Shown here: positions 1-8,067 of the stretch, piece after piece
Numbering within the stretch: position 1 is the stretch's first letter
How the letters are laid out: each line of letters begins with the position of its first letter
NCBI GenBank assembly: GCA_022750295.1
Contig: JAKIVZ010000009.1
Span: 1 to 64,000 of the forward strand
From: Candidatus Lutacidiplasma silvani
GTDB lineage: Archaea; Thermoplasmatota; Thermoplasmata; Lutacidiplasmatales; UBA184
DNA: 64,000 bases
Direction of reading: 5' to 3'
Made by a program: the position numbers and the translations under genes
The notes under the pieces: model-generated
What the model was told of the DNA's origin: nothing
The model's input: only the letters and a program-made list of their open reading frames with translations
Databases searched by the model: none

Positions 1-645
1 ACCACAATCGACGACCCTCGAGGGGGATTCGGAGCTGCGCCACAGGCTCCTAGGATCTCGCGCGGGTCGTACGCGATGACCGGGACGGGAGTAGCGTACT
101 CGGTGGCGAGGGTCCCGTCCAGAAGCAGGAACTTGGCTGGCACTGGGCCCGTTAGAAGGCTCCGGGCCCGGGCGGCAGCGATGGGGAAGAGGAGCGGGTC
201 CTCGAAGTTGAGCTGGACCTTGATGAGACCGGTGGTCGCCGAGGTCGTCGGGTACTGGAGGTTCACGGTCATCATCCGGTTGTTGTGCCCGTAGTGGAAG
301 GTCTCCGGGTGGTTCGCGCGATACCCATTTTCCGTGGCCCAGGTCTGGAACCACGCTTCGAGCTCGCTGCGTGGGCCGCACCGCTCGGCGGAAACTCTGC
401 GTTCCGGCTGGCGCCCGAGCACCTTGGCCCGAGTCCACCCAGGTGAAGTCGAGGTCGGTGCTGAACCGTGGATAGTCCAGCTAGCACTTGATGAGGCACG
501 TTCCTCCCTTGAACGCCAGGTGGGGCCCGAAGTTTGGGTCGCGGCTGAGGCTCCCGAGGAGGCGGTGAAGACGCACGTCCTTCTCGAGGAGTTCCTGGTC
601 GGGGATGTTGAGATGCTCCGCGAGCATCGGGACGAGGGTTCTCAC
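1..645 (-). pseudogene. AbiEii-type nucleotidyltransferase toxin, broken
   Basis: Read on the minus strand, a GTG at 645 overlaps the stop of the AbiEi gene (GTGA), the usual coupling of AbiE antitoxin and toxin genes. The product opens like AbiEii and reaches the nucleotidyltransferase motif FKGGTCLIKC, then meets TAG at 481-483 where a residue such as Tyr is expected, and continues in frame as LDYPRFSTDLDF. Around 416-428 the frame shifts by one base; the new frame continues as coding-like sequence (LGRQPERR..., WFQTWATENGYRANHP, GLIKVQLNFEDP) and runs off the window. Two independent lesions in one reading suggest a decayed toxin. AbiEii proteins are nucleotidyltransferases that can inhibit growth by modifying tRNA; this copy should not yield a full enzyme unless recoding occurs. 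Sequencing error is an alternative for either lesion. Confidence 0.75.
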
Positions 646-1286
646 AGGTGCTCCTCCACCCTCTTCCGGACCGGCTCAGGGTAGTGCGCGAGGTACTGGC
701 GAAGCTTCGCGGCATGGACCGACGAAAGGTGCCCCAACCACCCACGGGATTCCGGATGCCCCTTCCTCGAGGCCCAGTAATCGAGGTACGCGAGGTCGAG
801 GACGGTCTTCTCCGGGTCACTGGCTCGGTAGGTACCTCGCCGCACGAGCCCGAACCCGAAGAGTTCGGGCCCCCACTTGTGGATCACGAACCGCCGGCTT
901 CCGATGGGTACTCCGCCGATCCGGTAGAAGCGCCGGCTCACAACTGTCTCCTCCCGACGGTCCTCATGGGTGAGGCCGTTCAGGCGCAGGGCCGTATGGA
1001 GGCCGTAGTACCACTCCCCGAGGCCCTTCGCGCGGGCCGCGAGCGCGAACAGTTCGAGAGGATCGTGGCGCTCCGTGTGAAGGCGCAGTTCCTCAGGGCT
1101 CCGGACGTAGTAGTAGCCGCGGAAGAGCGGGAGCAGGTACCCCTCCCGACGAAGGTGCCGGAGCGCGTGCTCGGGCGTGGCCCCGATGCGGCGGGCCATC
1201 GCGGAGAGAGCGTCCGTGGTGAGCACCTCGCGGCCTTCGCGGACGGGCACCTCCCAAAGGGATGTGCTAGAGCCCCGGGTCGTCAT
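642..1286 (-). CDS. AbiEi-like antitoxin / transcriptional autoregulator
   Basis: A 214-aa protein with an N-terminal winged-helix region (about residues 20-62, LTTDALSAMARRIGATPEHA then RREGYLLPLFRGYYYV) and a C-terminal AbiEi-like domain (GLHTALRLNGLTH, VIHKWGPELFGFGLV). In AbiE systems this protein neutralises the AbiEii toxin and represses the operon through inverted repeats in the promoter. Here the start codon lies at the edge of a long palindrome, which fits autoregulation. The downstream toxin overlaps its stop codon but is broken, so this may be an orphan antitoxin kept as a regulator. Length and domain order are normal for the family. Confidence 0.8.
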   Translation of the reverse strand: MTTRGSSTSLWEVPVREGREVLTTDALSAMARRIGATPEHALRHLRREGYLLPLFRGYYYVRSPEELRLHTERHDPLELFALAARAKGLGEWYYGLHTALRLNGLTHEDRREETVVSRRFYRIGGVPIGSRRFVIHKWGPELFGFGLVRRGTYRASDPEKTVLDLAYLDYWASRKGHPESRGWLGHLSSVHAAKLRQYLAHYPEPVRKRVEEHL

Positions 1287-1321
1287 ATCACAGAAGGACG
1301 TAAAGTGTCCATTTGTGATAT
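1285..1321 (-). promoter_or_regulatory. Palindromic operator over the abiE promoter and start codon
   Basis: The sequence ATATCACA at 1285-1292 is repeated as the exact reverse complement TGTGATAT at 1314-1321; inside these arms GGAC and GTCC form a second inverted pair. The proximal arm overlaps the AbiEi start codon and the distal arm overlaps an AT-rich CATATAT stretch 30-40 nt upstream of the ATG that can serve as TATA box. Binding of AbiEi there would cover both. The operator role is inferred from known AbiEi autorepression. Confidence 0.6.
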
Positions 1322-1492
1322 ATGTTTCTCTCCGAAGTTGAGGGGCGTAACTGCTCAGCTCTCTCGCCGGCCTGAGTAAGATTCTTTGCCTTTGCTCTCG
1401 GACCGGAAGTACTAAATCCGGGCAGCTGTTGTCCCTTCGCCGACGGGACTTTGCTCTCGGCGGCTTCGGCGGTTCGTCTCGCCCCGGACGAG

Positions 1493-2974
1493 GATGACGA
1501 GCCGGTCACCATCTATCCGCCCGAACGCAAGAAGCTCCGGGAGCGGCTGGAACGCGCCGACCGGCTGGAGGAGGAGGTTCGGGAGCTTCGGGAGAAGTAC
1601 CGCCGACTCCATGACGAGCTCCGTTGATACCAGGCCCGCGCTCCGATGCTCGCCGCCTCGGACCGCACGGCCGAGGCGGGCAGCATTCCCTCGAGTCGTG
1701 TCTTCTATCGCCGGCCGATCCGAAGCGACCCGCGCACGACGGGAGCCCAGCCGGGCGACCCCGGTCGGGCGCGGGAGCGCCCGGTCCCCAACGCGCCTGC
1801 GGCGAAACTCTCTCTGGAGCGGTGCACGGACTGCGGGACTCGCCTCGGGGAGCCGTTCGAGGTCCGTCGGCGGACGATCACCGACCTCCCTCCTCCGCGG
1901 CCGTTGATCTTCGACGTGGAGATCCCTCGCCACAACTGTCCGGGGTGCCGTCGGCGAATCGAACCGGAGAGCGCGTATCCGAAGCACCAGCCGTACGGGT
2001 TCTCCCTCGTCGCTCGAGTCGTCCAGTTGCGACTCCTCGGGCTGAGCACGGCAAAGATCGCGGACTACCTCGAGGGGGCCCACGGGATCCATCTCTCGAC
2101 GGCCGCGGTCCTGAAGCTGGAGCGATGGGCCGCCGAGTCGGTCGCTCCGTTGTACGAGTCGCTGAAGGCTCAGGTCGCTGACCAGCCGGGGACTCACGCT
2201 GACGAGACGAAGTTCCGAATGGGCGGGGAGAACGGCCGGCTCTGGGTCTTCTCTCACCCCGACGCGGTCGTCTATCGGATCGCTCCGAGTCGCGGCCAGG
2301 ACGTCGTGCTCGAGGTCCCCGAAGGTGCTCGGGGGACGATCGTGGACGTCGGGTGGGTGCCGTACGACATCCTTCGGACCGCGCGCCACGAGTTCGACCT
2401 ACTCCACGCGAATCGGTGGCTCGAGAAGGAAGAGATCCTCCATCGGCTCGGGCCGAGGCCGCTCGTTCAGGAGGTTCCCCCGAAGCTGACGGCGGCGGGT
2501 CCGCCGCCGAGAGAGTTCCTCGAGTTCGCGGACGGAGTGCGTTGGCTGCTCCGCCACGCCATCGCGTGGTCGGAGCGGAATCCCGACGCTTCCGAGGAAC
2601 AAGGGCGTCAGTTCTACGCGTCGATGCGATGGATGACGGTCGACCATCTCCGGAAGGAGTGGCACGACCCCGGGGCGGCTCGGATCGCGGACGAGCTGTG
2701 GAAGCGGCGGACGAGCCTCTCCACGTTCCTCGTCGTTCCCGGGGTGGCGTGTCACAACAACGAGGCGGGGACCCAGATCCGCCAGGGAGTGCTGTATCGG
2801 AAGATCAGCGGGGGCCGACGGTCGTGGACGGGAGCGTGGGTGCTCGAGCGGCTACTCTCAATCTATCGGACGTGCCGGAAACGAAGTGTGCCGTTCTTCA
2901 AGGTGCTCAAGGACGCGCTGTCAGGGTCGGGCTACCCAGAGTTAGGCGCTCCGTCGGCTCGGCCACAAACTTGA
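1493..2974 (+). pseudogene. IS66-type transposase, inactivated
   Basis: In one frame, an N-terminal coiled coil (RKKLRERLERADRLEEEVRE) runs to a TGA at 1625-1627 and then continues without a break into the 442-aa track ORF. That ORF holds a zinc finger (C60, C63, C98, C101, numbered from the ATG at 1646), then a DDE core with the first Asp in HADETKF (D186) and the family's C-terminal block VLYRKISGG. The second catalytic Asp, expected before Gly in 'DGY/W..Y', is Val here (VDVGWVPY), and the Glu of 'NNxAExxxR' is Gly (NNEAGTQIR). The TGA most simply derives from CGA. One nonsense and two active-site changes argue for a dead copy. The true start upstream of 1493 is unclear. Confidence 0.8.
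1625..1627 (+). other. In-frame TGA interrupting the transposase
   Basis: Codons before (LHDELR) and after (YQARAPM) the TGA are in the same frame as the coiled coil and the catalytic core, so this is a nonsense change rather than a gene boundary. Confidence 0.7.
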
Positions 2975-3058
2975 GCAGTTACGTTCCTCCGTGAAGCCCC
3001 AGCCCGCCAGCGAGCCAGCGCTGGTCTGCAGAAACGTGGCAATTCCCTTGACCAGCCC

Positions 3059-3366
3059 CTAGGCTGGCGTCGGCGGCGCCCGGAATGCTCCGGCACTGTC
3101 GGCGTAGGCGGCCCCGACGGAAATGATCAGAACCGCGCCGAGGACGATCGGGACGGGACTTCGGAGTCCTCCAGTCGAACGCCACGGGACGGACCGCGGA
3201 CGGCCGTCCCATGTCGAATCAATTCACCCAGAGCCCCTGCACGAACACGCGATCCCGGGGAGGCGCGATTCGAATCGTCCCAACGGGTGGGTTGTCCGCA
3301 CTGTGGGCAGATGGGGGGAGCCCCGGATTGGACCCTGCCGCACCGGAGGCAGGCGACGTCGCCCAT
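3059..3366 (-). pseudogene. Zinc-ribbon plus membrane-helix small protein, frameshifted
   Basis: On the minus strand an ORF starts MGDVACLRCGRV and contains a two-CxxC zinc ribbon (CLRC...CPQCGQPTRWD). It then runs into low-quality sequence and stops at about 3127. In the next frame, starting at about 3190, lies a clear transmembrane helix (PVPIVLGAVLIISVGAA) followed by a short tail and TAG at 3059. Joining the frames near GVR/STGGLRS gives a roughly 102-aa protein with a soluble zinc ribbon and one C-terminal helix, a common archaeal architecture. This is inferred; the helix frame could be a separate gene. Confidence 0.4.
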
Positions 3367-3582
3367 CCCGTCCCCCCGACGCGAGGGTTGGTAATCGATC
3401 TGACGCCGGACCCCGGGGAGACGCAACCGTTGCGGGCACCGTGCGGCCGTGCCATAGGGCCCCATCTGCGCGAGCTTTCTGCGAGGACCGCGCGGCTGGT
3501 GACGCGACTGCGAGGCTCGCGCGATTGATCCCGAGACCTCGAGGAACGCGGCAGGACGTCATGAGCCGACTCGAGCCGAAGC

Positions 3583-3849
3583 ATGATGAGGTGGAGACGC
3601 CTCCCGGGTTCGATGGCCCCGGGCCGGTTCACGGCGTGGAGCGTCCGCTGGCTCCCCGAAACGCTTGCCATCGTCGCGACCATCCAGCTGGCGATTCTAT
3701 TGGCCGCCACCTTCGTCTGGCGCGAAGGCCCCGTCGTTCTCGTCGCGAATGGGATCGTGACCGTTCTCTTCGCGGCCTCGTCAGCGCTGATGGGCTGGTC
3801 CCGGAGGACTCCGGCCCCCTCCTCGGTTCCGGCACTCGCGCACCGCTGA
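3583..3849 (+). CDS. Small two-helix membrane protein
   Basis: An 88-aa ORF with two hydrophobic segments (LAIVATIQLAILLAATFVW and VVLVANGIVTVLFAASSALM) and positive residues on both ends. The start could be either Met of MMRW or the later MAPGRF. No family recognised. It lies in a region of small, possibly decaying genes between the IS66 element and the DUF4760 gene, so a remnant of a larger protein is possible. Confidence 0.4.
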   Translation: MMRWRRLPGSMAPGRFTAWSVRWLPETLAIVATIQLAILLAATFVWREGPVVLVANGIVTVLFAASSALMGWSRRTPAPSSVPALAHR

Positions 3850-3920
3850 CGGGCCCACCCGTTGACGTTCGGAAGGCGTCACCCCAGAGTACTCGCGTCT
3901 CGCCGCCTCCCCAGCCAGCC

Positions 3921-4415
3921 CTCGTTTGGGCTTCCGGCGGAGCCCGGTGGAGCGCCTCGCTGGCGCTCGCAGGGAGTCTGTTGGCGGCGATCGGCATTGT
4001 TGTCGTGTCGTATCCGACTTGGGAACTCTCGGCCGAAGGGGGCATCTGCTTCGGCGGGCCGTGCGCAATCCCTCCGCCAAGGTTCATTCCCGCGGTACCG
4101 ACGATAGTCCTCGCGATTTGGGGGATTCTCAGCGTGGCTCCTCTCGTATCGCTCGCAGTCCGATGGGGCTTTGGGATCGGGATCGCCGCGTCGGCGGCGC
4201 TGGCCAGTCTAACCGCCGATTTCGCCTTTTGGGTCGAGCCGGGGACCAATTCAACGAACCCCGTCCTGCTCTTCCAAGGAACGATTGCGGTCTGCATCGG
4301 GGCATGCCTGTGTTTCGCCGGGTACTGGACGCTCCTCGAGGCCGCTCGTAGCCGAGCCGCGACGTTCCTGCCCGGGCCGACGAGTGAATCCGGCCAGACC
4401 GCGTGGACCCCATAG
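3921..4415 (+). CDS. Four-helix membrane protein, start unresolved
   Basis: The last ~165 codons of the 430-aa track ORF are membrane-protein-like: four hydrophobic segments (SLALAGSLLAAIGIVVV, VPTIVLAIWGILSVAPLVSL, GFGIGIAASAALASLTADF, LLFQGTIAVCIGACLCF) and a short polar tail. Upstream of about 3921 the same frame is Arg/Pro-rich shadow sequence. No ATG, GTG or TTG lies just before the first helix (next is TTG inside it), so the gene may use a weak start or have lost its 5' end. The first loop has a Cys pair (GICFGGPC). Function unknown. Confidence 0.5.
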   Translation, partial: LVWASGGARWSASLALAGSLLAAIGIVVVSYPTWELSAEGGICFGGPCAIPPPRFIPAVPTIVLAIWGILSVAPLVSLAVRWGFGIGIAASAALASLTADFAFWVEPGTNSTNPVLLFQGTIAVCIGACLCFAGYWTLLEAARSRAATFLPGPTSESGQTAWTP

Positions 4416-4654
4416 ACCGCGATGGTGCCCGGTGAATACCGCGAGGAGCGCGCGCGACGGGTTCGCGCTGGCGGAGCCACCCGGGTGGATGTCCGCCTGT
4501 CGGCCGTCGCGACGCGCCGACGCCCTGCCGACCTACGGACGCTGGGAGCCCAGCCCGAGGAGCCCAGCGGAACATTAAGACGGACGTGCTCTGGGTCGCC
4601 AGTCGGCTCCTCTGACCTCCGGGCCGGGGCCGGGCGAGCGGGGCGCGCACACCG

Positions 4655-5194
4655 ATGGTGAATTTCGGGACGATTGCCCTCTGGACGACCGGCGCGACGT
4701 GGGCGCTCGCGATCGGAACGCTCCTCGCCCTTTACTGGCAGACCCGGCAGGCCGGACAGCTGAACTCCGCGAACGCGGTGATCACGTTGCGCGAGCGGTT
4801 CGACTCGCCCCGGATGCGGAGGGCGCGCCGGCAGACCAGCCAACATCTGCTCAAGAACGACCTCGGCGATATCACGAGCCTCGAGGTCCTCACCTTTTTC
4901 GAGCTGATCGGGGCCCAGACCTCGCGGAAGATCCTCGACGAAGAGATGGTCTGGGAAGCGTTCGGAGGTTGGATCACCAGCTACTACGGAGCGATGCGCA
5001 GCCCCGTCGACCGGATCCAGCAGCTCCGCGAGCTCGCGCACGACCCGCTTCTCTTCCACAAGCTCGAGTGGCTCAGCCAGCGGATCACCTATCTCGACCG
5101 CAAGCAACTGGGCGCGCTCTACTCGGAAGGAACGAGTGCGCTGGACGAGAATCGGCTGTACCTCACGCGCGAGGCGAGCCTCGAAGTCGAGTAA
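4655..5194 (+). CDS. DUF4760-like single-pass membrane protein
   Basis: A 179-aa protein with one N-terminal membrane helix (LWTTGATWALAIGTLLALYW) followed directly by a helical cytoplasmic domain (SANAVITLRERFDSPRMRRARR, ...LTFFELIGAQTS..., ...HKLEWLSQRI...). This is the layout of the DUF4760 family, whose role is unknown. A second protein of the same layout lies at 25218. The next gene starts about 100 bp downstream on the same strand. Confidence 0.65.
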   Translation: MVNFGTIALWTTGATWALAIGTLLALYWQTRQAGQLNSANAVITLRERFDSPRMRRARRQTSQHLLKNDLGDITSLEVLTFFELIGAQTSRKILDEEMVWEAFGGWITSYYGAMRSPVDRIQQLRELAHDPLLFHKLEWLSQRITYLDRKQLGALYSEGTSALDENRLYLTREASLEVE

Positions 5195-5295
5195 GGCGCT
5201 CCCTGGGCAGTGCGCGGCTCCGTACGCCCGTTCGATCGAGGGTCCGAGAGTCCCGAGCCCGACCATGGAGGGCGGAGACGGGGAAGTCAGCCCGA

Positions 5296-5802
5296 ATGTC
5301 GCGTACGGCGGTGAGGCGGATTAATCCAGTCGCAGGAGGTCCCGGGCTCGTGCCGTGGGCCTGGGGCAAGAAGGAAGGGGCACCCGCGAACCCCAGTCGA
5401 GCGCCGGACCCTGCTGGTCCCGACCCGGGGATTCTACTGCCGGACAATCCCCAGGGCACGACCGGACCACCGGGGGCCGGGCCGGTTCGGTTTCGGATCG
5501 ACAAGGTGTACTCGATCGCGGGGCAGGGGTGCGTCGTGACGGGGGAGGTAGTGGAGGGGATTCTGCGACTTCCATTGGCCATGAGGCTGGTGACGCCCAC
5601 GCCACGCCCGGAGACTCCAGTATCGATCCAGGTCCTGCGAGCCGCGGCTCACCGAAAGGACGTGATCGAAGTCGCCCCCGGCACCCCTGCCGGATTGACT
5701 CTGGCGGGCCTCGTAGGAGTGAAGGCCCACCCGGTTCTGGAAGCGGGGTCCCTTCACCGGAAGTGGCCCGTCGAACCGGGGGACTTTCTGGTCAGTCCCT
5801 GA
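5296..5802 (+). CDS. Stand-alone EF-Tu domain-II-like beta-barrel protein
   Basis: The C-terminal ~105 residues match the second domain of translational GTPases: FRIDKVYSIAGQGCVVTGEV, a basic/hydrophobic strand pattern, an 'H..V..A..G..AGLTLAGL' turn and a final 'VEPGDFLVSP' strand. There is no GTPase domain before it; the N-terminal ~65 residues are Pro/Gly-rich and probably disordered (PGLVPWAWGKKEGAPANPS). Chosen start is ATG 5296 (MSRTAVRR); a GTG a few codons later is possible. In the family this barrel contacts aminoacyl-tRNA or rRNA. A stand-alone copy may act as a ribosome or RNA-binding adapter, which is inference. Confidence 0.65.
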   Translation: MSRTAVRRINPVAGGPGLVPWAWGKKEGAPANPSRAPDPAGPDPGILLPDNPQGTTGPPGAGPVRFRIDKVYSIAGQGCVVTGEVVEGILRLPLAMRLVTPTPRPETPVSIQVLRAAAHRKDVIEVAPGTPAGLTLAGLVGVKAHPVLEAGSLHRKWPVEPGDFLVSP

Positions 5803-6066
5803 GACAGCTGACGTTAGGAGGGCTCCAAATCCGCCCCGATTGGAGTACTGCGGCCCCCGCGCGACTCCCGAATCATGGCGAATTTCCCCGATTCGGCGCG
5901 AATCTTCCGAGCCCGCTCGTCAATGGAACGGATGCGGTGGGGGCGGATGCGCCACGATCGAGGCTCGGTCGCGCCGGTTTCCGATCCCTTCCAGGCTCTA
6001 GTGAAATCGGCCACCTCGAGCTCGGCCCCGGGTCGCTGCGCGAGCCGCGAGGCGGGCCGGAGTGGT

Positions 6067-6591
6067 TCAGTTCGGGCGATTCGGGCGGGGCCCCCACGGA
6101 GGGTCGGGCATCGGGGTTCCGTCCAGGGAGGCCGCCAAGCGGTCGAGGAACACCCTCAGGCCCCGGGCGAAGGTCTCAGCCGTGGGACGAGTGAGCTTCC
6201 GGTGGGTCAGGACCACCAGGGTCCCTCCTTCGGAGGGGCTCAGATCCCAACGAACGACGGACGCCTCTCCGTTGGGCTGATTGGGTCCCGGGGGGAGCGT
6301 CCACTCGTACTCGTACGTTCGAGGCGGCCGCCATTCCAGGACCCGCCCCGTGGCGTGGACGCCGTTCGGGTGTTCCATTTCCAGGCGCCCGCCGGCCCGA
6401 TCCTCGCGGGACACTTTGGCCATGAACCACGACTGAATCTTCTCCGGGTCGGTCAACGCCGACCAAACCTCGTCGATCGGGTGTCGGAGCCACCGACGGA
6501 ACAGGATGCTCGCGTTCTCGTCCTCGACTTGGAGGAGTCCCGGCCCGCCGACGCTCCCGGCTTCGCCGGTCAAGGTCGCCGTATCGCTCAT
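6067..6591 (-). CDS. SRPBCC / AHSA1-like domain protein
   Basis: A 174-aa protein starting MSDTATLT. ILFRRWLRHPIDEVWSALTD is the typical first strand-helix of the SRPBCC hydrophobic-ligand fold (AHSA1 branch), followed by IQSWFMAKV, GGRLEME, RTYEYEW and a C-terminal helix (TFARGLRVFLDRLAASL). Its ATG overlaps the stop of the ArsR-type regulator upstream (ATGA), so the pair is cotranscribed; ArsR-AHSA1 pairs are widespread. Ligand unknown. The longer track ORF start is not used because of the overlap. Confidence 0.8.
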   Translation of the reverse strand: MSDTATLTGEAGSVGGPGLLQVEDENASILFRRWLRHPIDEVWSALTDPEKIQSWFMAKVSREDRAGGRLEMEHPNGVHATGRVLEWRPPRTYEYEWTLPPGPNQPNGEASVVRWDLSPSEGGTLVVLTHRKLTRPTAETFARGLRVFLDRLAASLDGTPMPDPPWGPRPNRPN

Positions 6592-6923
6592 GGTCGCGGC
6601 TCCGACGGCGCCGGCCTCGTCGAGTCGAGGAATGCCTCGAGGGAGTCCAGCTCGGTCGCCCAGAATCCGCGGTACTTGGAGATCCACGCGTCGACCTCTG
6701 CCAATCGCTCGGACTTCAGCGAATAGTACCGGTGCTGTCGCTCCTTGCGCACACGAACCAAACCGGCCTCTCGCAGAACCCGCAAATGCCGCGACATCCC
6801 GGGCTGGCTGATCTGGGGGAACAGCCGCCCCAGGTCCCCCGCGGCCCGCTCGCGGCGGGAGAGGAGGTCGAGGATCTGCCTCCGCGTCGGGTCCGAAAGT
6901 GTCGCGAATACATCTCGTGGCAT
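6588..6923 (-). CDS. ArsR-family winged-helix transcription regulator
   Basis: From MPRDVFATLSDPTRRQILDL onward this is a compact ArsR-type winged helix: helix-turn-helix QISQPGMSRHLRVLREAGLV at about residues 43-62, then the wing RVRKERQHRYYSLKSERL and a C-terminal dimer helix (~111 aa). No metal-binding Cys cluster is visible, so it belongs to the ligand- or redox-independent repressors often paired with AHSA1 proteins. It is the first gene of a two-gene operon with the SRPBCC gene. An AT-rich TTAATTAA stretch ~25 nt upstream of 6923 probably contains the promoter. An upstream ATG at 6941 is in frame. Confidence 0.85.
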   Translation of the reverse strand: MPRDVFATLSDPTRRQILDLLSRRERAAGDLGRLFPQISQPGMSRHLRVLREAGLVRVRKERQHRYYSLKSERLAEVDAWISKYRGFWATELDSLEAFLDSTRPAPSEPRP

Positions 6924-7104
6924 GGCCGGTGGCCCCAACATAACGCCCGGATTAATTAGACCCTTCGTCTCCGCGGTCGCTCTCCGACATGCCTCACGTT
7001 GGGCCTTCAGTACGACGTGGGCCGGGATCTAGGCGGAGTACCGTATATACCAAGTTGGTTATGCTAATTTTGCGGCCAGTCCGAGCGGAGAGGAACGAAG
7101 ACAC

Positions 7105-7659
7105 ATGTCGAAATCCACGGTAACGCCGAAGTCCCGACTGCGAAATCCCGCGACGATCGTGCCCGAGGCGATGGGTCCGCTCCAGGACCTCGGCAAGTTT
7201 CTCGGTTTGCTGCAAGGCGAGCCTGCCCGAGCCCTCGCCCTGGCCATGCTCCGGGTCAGCCAACTGAATGGCTGCGCTCTCTGTCTGGAGGGGAGCTGTG
7301 TGACGATGCGCGGGTTCGGCGAGACCGAGGAGCGGCTGTTCGCCGTCTCCGCATGGAGAGAATCGACTCGATTCACGGCCCCAGAGCGCGCGGCCTTCGC
7401 TCTCGCCGAATCGATGACCCGGCTCAGCGACCGGCTCGACCCGGTCCCCGATGAGATCTGGGAAGACGCGGCGCGCCACTTTCCCGAGCGCGAACTCGCG
7501 GTCCTGGTCCTCGGGATCGCGACGATGAACCTCTACAATCGGATCAACGTCACCACACGCCAGGTCGCGGCGGAAGGGGGAGGAGAAAGGGAATCGGGAA
7601 CCGGCAAGGGCTGGGACGCCGAGGCGGCCAAAGAGTGGGCCGCGAAGAACAAGGCGTGA
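7105..7659 (+). CDS. AhpD-like / carboxymuconolactone-decarboxylase-fold protein
   Basis: A 184-aa all-helical protein of the AhpD/CMD fold: LALAMLRVSQLNGCALCLEG holds the CxxC pair (C57, C60). In AhpD peroxidases this is followed by 'xxxH'; here the His position is Ser (CALCLEGS) and another Cys follows at 65. The remainder (FTAPERAAFALAESMTRL, ELAVLVLGIATMNLYNRINV) is canonical. Likely a disulfide-reducing or peroxide-related enzyme, but the missing His makes the exact activity uncertain. A GTATATAC box lies about 60 nt upstream. The C-terminal ~30 residues are polar and probably disordered. Confidence 0.8.
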   Translation: MSKSTVTPKSRLRNPATIVPEAMGPLQDLGKFLGLLQGEPARALALAMLRVSQLNGCALCLEGSCVTMRGFGETEERLFAVSAWRESTRFTAPERAAFALAESMTRLSDRLDPVPDEIWEDAARHFPERELAVLVLGIATMNLYNRINVTTRQVAAEGGGERESGTGKGWDAEAAKEWAAKNKA

Positions 7660-8067
7660 GACCTGGCGGAGGTCGGCCTGCCAACGGGATGCGGGGGGGG
7701 ACCGACCCGCCGCTCGGCGGCTCATCCCACCCGGACTGAATTCGGGCCCCCGCGGTTCTCCGCTCCACCGGACGCCGCGCATCCTCGATTCAACTCCGCT
7801 GCCGTAGGCCCCACGCCGCCGGGCGGGAGCGAGATCCGGTGTCGCACCCGAACCGAGGCGACTGGCCGGTGGTGCCCCTCGAGACTAGGGATGGAGGGTT
7901 AAGTAGTGGTACGGGCTCGTCCGCATTCAGAAAGGACGGATGGCGGCGCGAACTAGGTCGACCGCGACTCGGCCCCGGAAGACGGGTCCACGCGGAACGG
8001 AATTTGAATTGGCTTCGCCCGCTGCGCCGTGCACTCGCGTGGAACGATCAATCTCGGAGCTCCAAGA
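7660..8067 (+). other. Intergenic region, promoter for the redox operon
   Basis: No convincing gene in either strand. A GGTTAAGTA element at 7897-7905 is a candidate TATA box; if used it would leave a long leader before the next gene. The first half is GC-rich with no recognisable structure. Confidence 0.35.

Larger units (their letters stand above)
1347..2982 (+). mobile_element. IS66-family insertion sequence, degenerate
   Basis: The element is bounded by an inverted repeat: GTAACTGCTCA at 1347-1357 and its reverse complement TGAGCAGTTAC at 2972-2982 (one more base, C/G, also pairs outside). Further inside, a GCCG block also matches, giving about 19 of 27 identical positions. IS66 ends typically begin GTAA. 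It encloses one transposase gene and no accessory tnpA or tnpB, as in single-gene archaeal IS66 elements. The 8-bp flanks (TGAGGGGC and GTTCCTCC) are not a target duplication, so the insertion is old, rearranged or the boundary is slightly off. Confidence 0.75.

Noticed and set aside
481-483. TAG in abiEii read as pyrrolysine
   Set aside because: Other genes here (DUF72, ABC ATPase, the ribbon-helix-helix gene) end in TAG and no pyl gene is seen; a second lesion downstream favours a pseudogene.
3257-3300. Possible tRNA-like TTCGAATC sequence
   Set aside because: No acceptor or anticodon stem can be drawn around it; it overlaps the zinc-ribbon frame.
3123-3920. N-terminal two-thirds of the 430-aa ORF
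   Set aside because: Composition is that of a GC-rich shadow; only the C-terminal membrane part looks like protein.
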